Made by a program: the position numbers and the translations under genes | The notes under the pieces: generated by a model | The model's input: only the letters and a program-made list of their open reading frames with translations | The model's database searches: none | What the model was told of the DNA's origin: nothing | Part shown: positions 33,927 to 42,384 of the stretch, one piece after another | How the letters are laid out: the number at the start of each line of letters is the position of its first letter | Numbering within the stretch: position 1 is the first letter of the stretch | Assembly: GCA_026989055.1 (NCBI GenBank) | Contig: JALSKC010000083.1 | Coordinates: 27,374 to 91,373 of the forward strand | Source: Paracoccaceae bacterium | GTDB taxonomy: Bacteria > Pseudomonadota > Alphaproteobacteria > Rhodobacterales > Rhodobacteraceae | DNA length: 64,000 bases | Reading direction: 5' to 3'

Positions 33927-34495
33927 TCGAGACCGGCATCAACATCGCCCTGTTTTCCATGCTGGTCGTCACCGCGCTGGTGGCGGTCCGGCTGCGCCAC
34001 CTGTTCGGGGTGGTGATGCTCGCGGGGGCGTTCTCGCTGCTTTCGGCGCTGCTGCTGGTGACGCTGGATGCCGCCGATGTGGCCTTTACCGAAGCCGCGG
34101 TTGGGGCGGGGATTTCCACCGTGCTCATGCTCGGCACGCTGGCGCTGACCTCGCGGCGGGAGAAGATCCCGAGCCACCGGCCGTGGTTGCCGCTGGTCGT
34201 GGTTCTGGTGACCGGGGCGGCGATCATCTACGGCACGCTGGACATGCCCGATTTCGGCGCGCCCGACAGCCCGGCGCAGACGGGCGTTGCCGCCGAATAC
34301 ATCGCCCGCAGCCCGCACGAGATAGGGATTCCCAACATCGTGACCGCGGTCCTCGCCAGCTACCGGGGCTATGACACGCTGGGCGAGGTCGGCGTGGTGT
34401 TCACCGCAGGGGTGGGTGTCCTGCTGCTGCTCGGCGGGCTGCGCGCCCGGCGCCGGCGGGGGCGCCCGGACGGGCCGGACGGGGAGGAGGGCTGA
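33923..34495 (+). CDS. DUF4040/MbhD-MbhE-like subunit (detached MrpA C-terminal domain)
   Basis: 190 residues, about five membrane helices. The first 90 (GVVMLAGAFSLLSALLLVTLDAADVAFTEAAVG) match DUF4040, the MbhD-like domain at the C-terminus of long MrpA. The second half (RGYDTLGEVGVVFTAGVGVLLLLG) matches MbhE. In ordinary Mrp these are fused to the ND5-like part of MrpA; in archaeal Mbh they are separate small proteins. Here both are one short protein without any antiporter domain, placed between G and B. It shares one base with mnhB. Confidence 0.87.
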   Translation: MIETGINIALFSMLVVTALVAVRLRHLFGVVMLAGAFSLLSALLLVTLDAADVAFTEAAVGAGISTVLMLGTLALTSRREKIPSHRPWLPLVVVLVTGAAIIYGTLDMPDFGAPDSPAQTGVAAEYIARSPHEIGIPNIVTAVLASYRGYDTLGEVGVVFTAGVGVLLLLGGLRARRRRGRPDGPDGEEG

Positions 34496-34935
34496 TGCGT
34501 CACCATCTGATCCTGCGCGTGAGCACCAAGCTTCTGGCCGGCGCGATCATGCTGTTTGCCTTCTACGTGCAGTTCCACGGCGACTATTCGCCGGGCGGCG
34601 GGTTTCAGGCCGGAGTGATCCTGGCCGTGGCCTTCGTGCTCTACGGGCTTGTTTACGGGCTGGAGGCGGCGCAGGAGGTGCTGCCGCGCCGGGTGGTTCA
34701 CCGGATGATGGCGCTCGGGGTGCTCGTCTATGCCGGCACCGGGGTCGTCAGCCTGCTGAGCGGTTACGCCTATCTCGATTACAACGCGCTGAATCCGGGT
34801 ATGCCCGAAAAGGGGCAGGAGGCGGGGATCCTGCTGGTGGAGGGCGGGGTGGGCATCACCGTCGCCGGGGTGATGATCTCGGTCTATTACGCTTTCGCGG
34901 GGCGCCCGCCGCGCATCAGCGACGAGGAATGGTGA
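34495..34935 (+). CDS. mnhB: Mrp/Mnh antiporter subunit B
   Basis: 146 residues with four membrane helices. FYVQFHGDYSPGGGFQAGVI is the MnhB signature (the H-G-x3-PGGGFQ loop). It starts on the last base of the preceding stop and ends the same way into mnhC, so translation of the series is coupled. Confidence 0.94.
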   Translation: MRHHLILRVSTKLLAGAIMLFAFYVQFHGDYSPGGGFQAGVILAVAFVLYGLVYGLEAAQEVLPRRVVHRMMALGVLVYAGTGVVSLLSGYAYLDYNALNPGMPEKGQEAGILLVEGGVGITVAGVMISVYYAFAGRPPRISDEEW

Positions 34936-35360
34936 TGGACTGGAGCTACATACTCGGCCACATGAACTACTGGCTGTTCACGGTGATGATGATGACCGGG
35001 CTCTATATCGTCATCGCCCGCGGCAATCTGGTGAAAAAGATCGTCGGGTTGAACATCTTCCAGACGGCGGTGTTCATGTTCTACATCTCGATCGGCAAGG
35101 TTTCCGGCGGCACCGTGCCGATCTTCCCCACCGACATGGAGATCGACCCGGAAGTGACCTATTCCAACCCGCTGCCGCATGTGCTGATCCTGACCGCGAT
35201 CGTGGTGGGCATTGCCACCACCTCGCTGGCGCTGGCGCTGGTGGTGCGTATCCACGAGGAATACGATACCATCGAGGAAGACGACATCCTGGAAATCGAG
35301 ACCCGCATCGCGCGCGAGGAGAACCGCGCCCACGGCGGAGCGATGGGCGGGCGCGCCTGA
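34935..35360 (+). CDS. mnhC: Mrp/Mnh antiporter subunit C (NuoK-like)
   Basis: 141 residues with three membrane helices resembling complex I NuoK: YIVIARGNLVKKIVGLNIFQ and DPLPHVLILTAIVVGIATTS-type sequence (here NPLPHVLILTAIVVGIAT). The C-terminal 30 residues are acidic and cytosolic. I chose ATG 34935, the TGATG overlap with mnhB; an in-frame ATG two codons upstream is also possible. Confidence 0.93.
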   Translation: MDWSYILGHMNYWLFTVMMMTGLYIVIARGNLVKKIVGLNIFQTAVFMFYISIGKVSGGTVPIFPTDMEIDPEVTYSNPLPHVLILTAIVVGIATTSLALALVVRIHEEYDTIEEDDILEIETRIAREENRAHGGAMGGRA

Positions 35361-36898
35361 TGAGCGTATCGGACGGCGGACAGGTGCTGACCCTTGCCGG
35401 CCATCTGCCGATCCTGCCGGTGGTGGTGCCGTTCATGGCGGCGCCGCTGGTGGTGGTTCTGGGCGCGCGCCGACTGGCCTGGCCGATCGCCTTTGCCGCC
35501 AGTCTGAGCGCCCTTGCGGTATCTGTGGCCCTGCTGCTGCAGGTGCTGGAGGGGGGGGGCGTTTCCTACCACATCGGCGGCTGGGCACCGCCGCTCGGGA
35601 TCGAGTACCGGATCGACGCGGCCAGCGCGCTGATGCTGGTGCTGATCTCGGGGCTTTCCACGACAGTGCTGCCCTTTGCCCGGCGCAGCCTGGCCCACGA
35701 GCTCGAAGCGCGCCGCCACATGCTGTTCTACGCCGCCTGGCTGCTGTGCGTTTCGGGGCTTATGGGCATGGTGGCCAGCGGCGATGCCTTCAACATCTTC
35801 GTGTTCCTCGAGATCTCGTCGCTTTCGACCTACGCGCTGGTGGCCAGCGGAGCGGGGCGCGACAGGCGTGCGCTGACGGCCGCCTATGACTATCTGATCA
35901 TGGGCACCATCGGGGCGACCTTCTTCGTGATCGGGATCGGCTTTCTCTATGCCGCCACCGGCACGCTGAACATGGCCGAGCTGGCCGTGATCATCGGCGA
36001 GAACGGCACCGATCGCACGATCCAGACGGCCTTTGCCTTCATCGTCGTGGGCATGGGGCTGAAGGTGGCGGTCTATCCGTTGCACCTGTGGCTGCCCGGC
36101 GCCTATACCCATGCGCCCTCGGTCGTGAGCGCCTTTCTGGCCGGCACCGCCACCAAGGCGGCCGTCTATGTGCTGCTGCGCTTCATGTTCACCGTCTTCC
36201 GGCCGGAATATCTGTTCGAGGTGCGGGCGCTCGAAGTGATCATGCTGCCGCTGGCGCTGGTGGCGATGTTCGCGGCTTCGGTGATCGCGATCTTCCAGCG
36301 CAACCTGAAGCGGATGCTGGCCTATTCCTCGATCGCGCAGATCGGCTACATCCTGCTGGGGATCGGCTTCCTGTCGCAGACGGGTCTGGCGGCGGCGGTG
36401 ATCCACCTGTTCAATCACGGGATCACCAAGGCGGCGCTGTTCATGGGGGTCGGCGCGCTGCTGTTGCGCGCGGACACGCCCTTTCATGACCGTATCGTGG
36501 GGCTGGGGCGGCGGATGCCCCTGACCGGCTTTGCCATGGTGATCGCCGGGCTGTCGCTGATCGGGGTGCCGGGCACTGCGGGTTTCGTCAGCAAGTGGCT
36601 GCTGGTGCAGGCGGCGCTGGAAAAGGGCTGGTGGCCGTTCGCGCTGGCGGTGGTGGGTTCGTCGCTGCTGGCGGTGATCTATGTCTGGCGGATGATCGAG
36701 GTGCTCTACCTGCAGGAACCGGAGGAGGGCGGACGCGCCGAGGCGCCGCTGTCGATGCTGGTGCCGCTGTGGACCGTGACTGCGGCAACGGTGTATTTCG
36801 GCCTGGCCACCGGGCTGACGCTGGGGGCGGCGCAGAGCGCGGCCGAAGGGTTGATGTCGGGCTTCATCCCGGTTGCCGGAGAGGGGGGCGGAGGATGA
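35360..36898 (+). CDS. mnhD: Mrp antiporter subunit D (NuoM/N-like), first of three
   Basis: 512 residues with about 14 helices. The pump motifs of the antiporter family are present: TM5 glutamate (FLEISSLSTYALVA), the TM7-8 region (VAVYPLHLWLPGAYTHAPS, then TATKAAVYVLLRF with the conserved lysine) and a Lys/His discontinuous helix further on (HLFNHGITKAALF). It catalyses or energises Na+(K+)/H+ exchange together with the small subunits. After it the overlaps stop: a 166-bp gap follows before the next subunit. Confidence 0.93.
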   Translation: MSVSDGGQVLTLAGHLPILPVVVPFMAAPLVVVLGARRLAWPIAFAASLSALAVSVALLLQVLEGGGVSYHIGGWAPPLGIEYRIDAASALMLVLISGLSTTVLPFARRSLAHELEARRHMLFYAAWLLCVSGLMGMVASGDAFNIFVFLEISSLSTYALVASGAGRDRRALTAAYDYLIMGTIGATFFVIGIGFLYAATGTLNMAELAVIIGENGTDRTIQTAFAFIVVGMGLKVAVYPLHLWLPGAYTHAPSVVSAFLAGTATKAAVYVLLRFMFTVFRPEYLFEVRALEVIMLPLALVAMFAASVIAIFQRNLKRMLAYSSIAQIGYILLGIGFLSQTGLAAAVIHLFNHGITKAALFMGVGALLLRADTPFHDRIVGLGRRMPLTGFAMVIAGLSLIGVPGTAGFVSKWLLVQAALEKGWWPFALAVVGSSLLAVIYVWRMIEVLYLQEPEEGGRAEAPLSMLVPLWTVTAATVYFGLATGLTLGAAQSAAEGLMSGFIPVAGEGGGG

Positions 36899-37064
36899 TC
36901 GAGCCACAGGCTGGCCGGATCGTCCCGGGGAGCGGCGCTCCCGGGAGCCGGAACCCGAGGCGGGCATGCGGGGGACTCCCCGCCGCCGTGTGCCGGCCGT
37001 ATCCACGGATGCTGTCGTCACGGGCAGCTGCCGCCGTCGTTTCCCCCATTCGCCGGAGGTGCCC
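36899..37064 (+). other. Hairpin-containing gap inside the Mrp-like operon
   Basis: The only long gap in an otherwise overlapping operon. It contains CCCGGGGAGC-GGC-GCTCCCGGG (about 36926-36948, one bulge) and GCGGGGG-ACT-CCCCGC (about 36969-36984). No gene is evident. The hairpins may stabilise the upstream mRNA or attenuate the downstream three genes. Confidence 0.5.
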
Positions 37065-38546
37065 GTGGAACTGAACGTCGCCATCCTGCTTGCGCTCCTG
37101 ATTCCGGCAGCCGCCGCGGTGCTGAACCTGATCCTGCGCGCCCGGGCCAACCTGCGCGACGGCATCACCCTGGCCGCGGCGATCGGGACATTCGCATCGG
37201 TGCTGGCGGTTCTCGATGCGCTCGGCAGCGCCGCCAGCGCGCGGTTTTCGCTGTTCGAGGTCCTGCCCGGCCTCGACATCGCCTTTTCCGTCGAGCCGCT
37301 GGGGCTGATGTTCGCGCTCATCGCCTCGGGGCTGTGGATCGTCACCCACGTCTATGCCGTGGGCTACATGCGCGGCAACAGGGAACGCCACCATGCGCGC
37401 TTCTTCGCCGCTTTTTCCTTTTCCATCGGAGCGGTGATGGGGCTGGCCTTTTCGGCCAACATGTTCACGCTGTTCCTGTTCTACGAACTCCTGACCGTTG
37501 CCACATATCCGCTGGTTGCCCACAAGGGCACGGCGGAGGCGGTTCGCGGTGCGCGCGTCTACATCGCCGTCCTGATGGGGACCTCGATCGCCTTCCTGCT
37601 GGTCGGGATCGTCTGGACCTACACGCTCGCCGGCACCCTCGATTTCGCGCAGGGCGGGATCCTGCGCGGGCGGATCGAGGGCTGGGCGGTGCCGGTTCTG
37701 CTGGGGCTTTACGCCTTCGGCATCGGCAAGGCGGCGCTGATGCCGTTCCACCGCTGGCTGCCCGCGGCGATGGTGGCGCCCACGCCGGTCAGCGCGCTGC
37801 TGCATGCGGTGGCCGTGGTCAAGGCGGGGGTGTTCACCATGCTGAAGGTGGGTGTCTACATCTTCGGCATCGACTTCCTGGCCGAGACCGGAGCCTCGGA
37901 GTGGCTGATGTGGCTGGCGGCGTATTCGATCCTGGCGGCTTCGATCGTGGCCATGACGAAGGACAATCTCAAGGCGCGGCTGGCCTATTCGACCGTCTCG
38001 CAGCTGAGCTACATCACGCTCGGGATGGCGCTGGCCACCTCGATGGGCGTGCTCGGCGGCGGGCTGCATATCGCTGCCCATGCCCTGGGCAAGATCACCC
38101 TGTTCATGGCCGCAGGCGCGATCTATGTGGCCACCCGCAAGACGCTGGTCAGCCAGCTTGACGGGCTGGGCCGGGTGATGCCGCTGACCTTCGGGGCGTT
38201 TCTTGTCGGTGCGCTCTCGATCATCGGGCTGCCGCCGCTGGGCGGTTCGTGGAGCAAGTGGCTGCTGATCGTCGGCGCCGCGGATGCCGGGCAGAAGATC
38301 ATGATCGGGGTGCTGATGCTTTCGTCGCTTCTGAACATCGCCTATCTGCTGCCGATCGTCGGGCGCGGTTTCTTCCTGCCCTCGCAGGATGCGGCGGAGC
38401 GCCCCTTCCGTGTGCAGGAGGCGCCGCTGCTGCTGTGGCTGCCGCCGGTGCTGACGGCGCTGGGCAGCGTGATGCTGTTTCTTCTGGCCGGCGAACTGCG
38501 GGATTTCCTGGCGCCCGTCGCGATATCGGCGGAGGTCGTGCGATGA
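37065..38546 (+). CDS. Mrp-like proton-conducting antiporter subunit (NuoL/M-like), second of three
   Basis: 493 residues with about 14 helices. It keeps the TM5 glutamate (LFYELLTVATYPLVAHKGT), AALMPFHRWLPAAMVAPTPV and the lysine helix HAVAVVKAGVFTMLKVG, so it is predicted active. The family is proton-conducting transporter (ND-type), and it is closer to NuoM/L than to MnhD of the same operon. It starts with GTG 37065 behind GGAGG with 6-base spacing. It overlaps the small gene after it by ATGA. Confidence 0.88.
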   Translation: MELNVAILLALLIPAAAAVLNLILRARANLRDGITLAAAIGTFASVLAVLDALGSAASARFSLFEVLPGLDIAFSVEPLGLMFALIASGLWIVTHVYAVGYMRGNRERHHARFFAAFSFSIGAVMGLAFSANMFTLFLFYELLTVATYPLVAHKGTAEAVRGARVYIAVLMGTSIAFLLVGIVWTYTLAGTLDFAQGGILRGRIEGWAVPVLLGLYAFGIGKAALMPFHRWLPAAMVAPTPVSALLHAVAVVKAGVFTMLKVGVYIFGIDFLAETGASEWLMWLAAYSILAASIVAMTKDNLKARLAYSTVSQLSYITLGMALATSMGVLGGGLHIAAHALGKITLFMAAGAIYVATRKTLVSQLDGLGRVMPLTFGAFLVGALSIIGLPPLGGSWSKWLLIVGAADAGQKIMIGVLMLSSLLNIAYLLPIVGRGFFLPSQDAAERPFRVQEAPLLLWLPPVLTALGSVMLFLLAGELRDFLAPVAISAEVVR

Positions 38547-38854
38547 GCCCGCGTCCGCATCGGAAGGAGCCCCGGGGCGGCGCCGTTCCGGCACGGTGGC
38601 TGATCGCCCTGGGCATCGGCTGTGTCATCGTGCTCGTGCCGGATTTCGTTCACGAGAAATACGGGCGGTTCGCGGTGGAAAAGCTCCCCGGTTTCCTGGC
38701 CGCCGTCGGCCTTGTCGGGGGGGGCATCCTGATTCTGGCGGCGAGGCTGCTGGGGATGCTGACCAGGCGGGCGGAAGATCATTACGCGCCGAAATCCGTC
38801 GATGCCGAGGACTACCCATCCCCGGGGCTGGAAAGGCTTGAACATGATGGCTGA
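38543..38854 (+). CDS. Unrecognised two-helix membrane protein in the Mrp-like operon
   Basis: 103 residues: a basic N-terminus (PRPHRKEPRGG), membrane helices at about 19-38 (WLIALGIGCVIVLVPDFVHE) and 52-72 (FLAAVGLVGGGILILAARLL), and an acidic C-terminus (HYAPKSVDAEDYPSPGLER). I do not recognise a family. It overlaps both neighbouring antiporter-type genes (by 4 and 11 bases), so it is made in step with them and may be an additional small subunit of the complex. Confidence 0.8.
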   Translation: MSPRPHRKEPRGGAVPARWLIALGIGCVIVLVPDFVHEKYGRFAVEKLPGFLAAVGLVGGGILILAARLLGMLTRRAEDHYAPKSVDAEDYPSPGLERLEHDG

Positions 38855-40541
38855 CACGTTTCCCACTGCCTTTCTGTTTCTTGCCGCCGCGCTTCTCGTT
38901 CCGCTGCTGCCGGGTGGCAGGTTGCGCGGGGCGCTGCTTCTGGCGGTGCCGGCCTTCGCGCTCTGGCAGATCTGGAGCCTGCCCGAGGGCGCATTGTTCG
39001 CGACCCGGTTCTTCGGTTTCGAACTGGAGCTGATGCGCGTCGATTCCCTCTCGCGCCCCTTTGCCGCCGTCTTTGCCCTGGCGGCGCTTCTGGGCAATAT
39101 CTACGCTTGGCATCTGCGCGACACGCTGCAGCAGGTGGCGGCGCTGCTCTATGCCGGGGCGGCGATCGGCGCGGTGTTCGCGGGAGATCTGCTTTCGCTG
39201 TTCTTCTACTGGGAAGGCACGGCGGTTGCCTCGGTCTTCCTGATCTGGGCCCGGCGCACCGAGGGCGCCTATCACAGCGGCATGCGCTATCTGCTCGTGC
39301 AGGTCGGTTCGGGGGTGCTGCTGCTGGCGGGCATCGCGCTCATGTGGCGTGAAACCGGCGATATCGCCTTCGGCGGCATGAGGCTGGAGTCACCGGCCAG
39401 CTGGCTGATCCTGCTGGGCTTCGGCATCAAGGCTGCCTTTCCGCTGCTCCACAACTGGTTGCCGGATGCCTATCCGGCGGCCACGGTTACCGGAACGGTG
39501 TTCCTTTCGGCCTTCACCACCAAGATGGCGATATATGCACTGGCGCGGGGGTTCGCCGGAACCGAGCTCCTGCTGCCGGTGGGGGTGGTGATGGCGCTGT
39601 TCCCGATTCCCTTCGCCCTGATCGAGAACGACCTGCGCCGGGTGCTTTCCTACAGCCTGAACAGCCAGCTGGGCTTCATGGTGGCGGGAATCGGGATCGG
39701 CAGCGAAATGGCGCTGAACGGCACCGTGGCCCATGCTCTGGCGAGCGTGCTGTACCAGGGGCTGCTGTTCATGGCTGTCGGGGCGGTCCTGTATCGCACC
39801 GGCACGGTCAGGGCATCGGAGCTTGGCGGGCTTTTCAGGACGATGCCGGCCACGGCGGCGCTCTCCCTGGTCGGGGCGGCCTCGATCGCGGCCTTCCCGC
39901 TGTTTTCGGGTTTCGTGACCAAGGCGATGATCGTCGATCAGGCGGCCTATGCCGGGCTGCCCCTTGTCTGGGGGGCGCTCGTTCTTGCCGGGGTAGGCAC
40001 CCTGTTCCATTCCGCGATCCGGGTGCCTCTTGCCGCCTTTTTCGCCGCAGACAGCGCCCGGCGCCCGAAAGAGGCACCGGGGCACATGCTGCTCGCGATG
40101 GGGGGCGCAGCGGCGCTGTCGGTGGCGATCGGTGTCTTTCCGGGGGCGTTCTATGCGCTTCTTCCCTATCCGGTCGATTATGCGCCCTATACCGTCGGCC
40201 ATGTCGTCGGCCAGATGCAGCTGATTCTGTTCGGAATGTTCGCCTTCGCGCTCATGATGCGCCTGGGGGCCCTGCCGCCGGCCGAGCGCGCCGTGTATCT
40301 GGATACGGACTGGCTGTGGCGCCGGCTGCTGGCGGGGCTGGCCGCGCGGGTCGGGGGCGGGCTTGCCGCGGCCGGGGTTGCGGCCGGGGGGTTCGGTCGG
40401 CGCCAGGCAGAGAGCCTGGTTCGCAGGCTCTACCGCTCGCACGGCCCCGAGGGACGGATGGCGCGCGTCTGGCCGACCGGGGCGATGGTGATCTGGGTAG
40501 CGGTCCTGCTGGCCGTGACGCTGATTCTGGACTTCCTGTAG
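38844..40541 (+). CDS. Mrp-like antiporter subunit (MnhD/NuoL-like), third of three
   Basis: 565 residues with about 14 helices and a soluble C-terminal part. Pump residues are conserved: TM5 glutamate (FFYWEGTAVASVFLIWARR), AAFPLLHNWLPDAYPAATVTG and the lysine in FLSAFTTKMAIYAL. The extra C-terminal about 80 residues (TDWLWRRLLAGLAARVGGG onward, then a last helix) resemble the lateral end of longer ND5-like subunits. It is the last gene of the operon. ATG 38844 or 38847. Confidence 0.88.
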   Translation: MMADTFPTAFLFLAAALLVPLLPGGRLRGALLLAVPAFALWQIWSLPEGALFATRFFGFELELMRVDSLSRPFAAVFALAALLGNIYAWHLRDTLQQVAALLYAGAAIGAVFAGDLLSLFFYWEGTAVASVFLIWARRTEGAYHSGMRYLLVQVGSGVLLLAGIALMWRETGDIAFGGMRLESPASWLILLGFGIKAAFPLLHNWLPDAYPAATVTGTVFLSAFTTKMAIYALARGFAGTELLLPVGVVMALFPIPFALIENDLRRVLSYSLNSQLGFMVAGIGIGSEMALNGTVAHALASVLYQGLLFMAVGAVLYRTGTVRASELGGLFRTMPATAALSLVGAASIAAFPLFSGFVTKAMIVDQAAYAGLPLVWGALVLAGVGTLFHSAIRVPLAAFFAADSARRPKEAPGHMLLAMGGAAALSVAIGVFPGAFYALLPYPVDYAPYTVGHVVGQMQLILFGMFAFALMMRLGALPPAERAVYLDTDWLWRRLLAGLAARVGGGLAAAGVAAGGFGRRQAESLVRRLYRSHGPEGRMARVWPTGAMVIWVAVLLAVTLILDFL

Positions 40542-40600
40542 GTCGTTCCGGGAGACGCCGGAGGCCTTGCCCCGTGCCCGCGAACGCGCGATATGGCGCC

Positions 40601-41197
40601 ATGTCCGATGCCGATGCCCTGATCCGCGAGATCCGAGCCTGCCGCCTGTGCGCGGCGGAATTCGCCGCCACCCCGACAGGGCATGCGCCGCGCCCGGTCG
40701 TCTGGTTGCGCCCCGGCGCACGGCTGCTGATCGCCGGCCAGGCTCCGGGGGCACGGGTGCATGCCAGCGGCCGCCCCTTCACCGATCCTTCGGGAGAGAG
40801 GCTGCGGCGCTGGATGGGGCTGGAGGAGGCGGATTTCTATGACCGCTCCCGGATCGCCATTCTGCCGATGGCCTTCTGCTTTCCCGGGCAGGATGCGCGC
40901 GGGGGCGATCTGCCGCCGCCGCGGCGCTGTGCGGCTACCTGGCGGGCGCGGCTGATGGCCCTTCTGCCGGAAATCCGGCTGATGCTTCTGGTGGGAGGGC
41001 ACGCCCAGCGCTGGCATCTGCGGGATGCGGCGCGGGTTACCGAAACCGTGGCCGCCTGGCGCAGCCATGCGCCACGGGTGTTTCCCCTGCCGCATCCGTC
41101 CTGGCGCAACACGGGCTGGCTGAAGAGAAACCCGTGGTTCGAACGCGAACTTCTGCCGCAGCTGCGCGCCCGGGTGCGCGAGGTGATGGAGGGCTGA
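40601..41197 (+). CDS. Uracil-DNA glycosylase-superfamily Fe-S protein
   Basis: 198 residues. RACRLCAAEF gives the first two cysteines; AFCFPG and RRCAATW give two more with 17-residue spacing, the pattern of the 4Fe-4S loop of family 4/5-type enzymes. The active-site-like motif 1 is GQAPGARVHASGRPFTD and motif 2 is LPHPSWRN. Motif 1 has GQAPG where the best-known families have GEAPG or GQDPY, so glycosylase activity is likely but substrate preference is open. Its nearest same-strand neighbour is the Mrp operon 60 bp upstream. Confidence 0.78.
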   Translation: MSDADALIREIRACRLCAAEFAATPTGHAPRPVVWLRPGARLLIAGQAPGARVHASGRPFTDPSGERLRRWMGLEEADFYDRSRIAILPMAFCFPGQDARGGDLPPPRRCAATWRARLMALLPEIRLMLLVGGHAQRWHLRDAARVTETVAAWRSHAPRVFPLPHPSWRNTGWLKRNPWFERELLPQLRARVREVMEG

Positions 41198-41330
41198 CTC
41201 CGCCCGCCGTTCTGCCGCTCTTCCGGCATCGGTCGGGAACAGGAGGAGCGGCGGGGCTGGTGACGGCTGCGCCCGCGCGCCGGACCGGGGCGGGATGATG
41301 CGCGCGGCCCCCCGGTTTCCGGCCGGTGCC

Positions 41331-41382
41331 GCAGCCCGAGCCCGCCGCAGCCCGAGCCCGCCGCAGCCCGAGCCCGCCGCAG
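41331..41382. repeat. 16-bp tandem repeat, three copies plus four bases
   Basis: GCAGCCCGAGCCCGCC occurs three times in perfect succession, then GCAG. It lies in the 254-bp gap between two convergent genes, about 70 bases from the ghrA stop. No other element was seen there. Confidence 0.93.
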
Positions 41383-41451
41383 GGCGGGGGAACCGGGGTG
41401 CTCTCTGTGCCCCGCGCGGGATCTTGCCGGCGCCTTCCGGTGGCGGTTGCC

Positions 41452-42384
41452 TCAGTAGCCCGCCGCCCGATCGACCAGATGCAGCAGCGGCATCCCCGCT
41501 TCGGCCCGGCGGATGTTTTCGGCGATTACCCGGGCGGCGGTCTGCGGGCGGGTATCGCTGGCCACATGCGGGGTCACGGTGACCTGCGGGTGGCGCCAGA
41601 ACGGATGCGCTTCGGGAAGCGGCTCGGTGCGGAAGGTGTCGAGCGTGGCGTGCGCCACATGGCCGCTGTCGAGTGCGGCGAGCAGCGCGGCCTCGTCGAT
41701 CAGCGCGCCGCGCCCGGGGTTGACGAGCACTGCGCCCCGGGGCAGCAGGGCGAAGGCTGTGGCGTCGAGAATGTTCCGGGTTTCCGCGGTCAGCGGCAGC
41801 AGCAGGACGAGAATCCGCGCCCGGGCGAGGGTTTCCTCCAGCCCTTTCCTGCCGTGGCGGCAGCACACCCCCTCCAGGGTTTTCGGACGCCGGCTCCAGC
41901 CGGTGACGGGGAAGTTGAGCCCGGCCAGCGCCCTGGCGCAGGCGGCCCCGAGTTCCCCCAGCCCGAGGATCGAGACCGGCCGTTCGCGGGCCAGGGGCGG
42001 CGGCTGCGGCTGCCAGCGGCAGGCCGGGTTGACAACATGCGCATCCATCCCCAGGTGGTGGCGCAGCACATGCCCGGTAACATATTCGACCATGCCTTCG
42101 CGCAGGCCGTCATCGACCATCCGGGCAAGCGGGATCCGGAGCGTGGGGTTGTCCACGATCCGCTCGACCCCGGCCCAGAGGCTCAGCACCGCCCGGGCGC
42201 GGGTGTAGGGAGAGAAGTCGCGCAGCGTGTCATTCGGAGCGTAGATGATGTAATCCACCTCGGCCGGAGGATGGGCGCTGCCGACCTCGGCATCGATTCC
42301 GGCTTCGGCCAGGGCTGCTGCGATGGGGGGGCGAAACCGCTCTGCGGTCGGCGCCGGAGCCGACAGGAGCACCTTCAGCGTCAT
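41452..42384 (-). CDS. ghrA: Glyoxylate/hydroxypyruvate reductase A-type dehydrogenase
   Basis: A D-2-hydroxyacid dehydrogenase of 310 residues. The nucleotide fold is ILGLGELGAACARALAGL, followed by GWSRRPKTLEGV (the R after the second strand suggests NADPH). The active site has NPGRGALIDEAAL (arginine), a glutamate in FRTEPLPEAHPFW and the histidine in VTPHVASDT. It reduces glyoxylate or hydroxypyruvate. Its ATG overlaps the rodA stop by four bases, so it is the last gene of the mre-mrd operon, which is an odd place for it. Confidence 0.87.
   Translation of the reverse strand: MTLKVLLSAPAPTAERFRPPIAAALAEAGIDAEVGSAHPPAEVDYIIYAPNDTLRDFSPYTRARAVLSLWAGVERIVDNPTLRIPLARMVDDGLREGMVEYVTGHVLRHHLGMDAHVVNPACRWQPQPPPLARERPVSILGLGELGAACARALAGLNFPVTGWSRRPKTLEGVCCRHGRKGLEETLARARILVLLLPLTAETRNILDATAFALLPRGAVLVNPGRGALIDEAALLAALDSGHVAHATLDTFRTEPLPEAHPFWRHPQVTVTPHVASDTRPQTAARVIAENIRRAEAGMPLLHLVDRAAGY

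Noticed and set aside
36895..37074. A possible small gene starting ATGATCGAG after mnhD
   Set aside because: About 59 codons, Arg/Pro/Ala-rich, containing the hairpins and with no membrane helix; it does not look like a subunit. It is kept as a gap.
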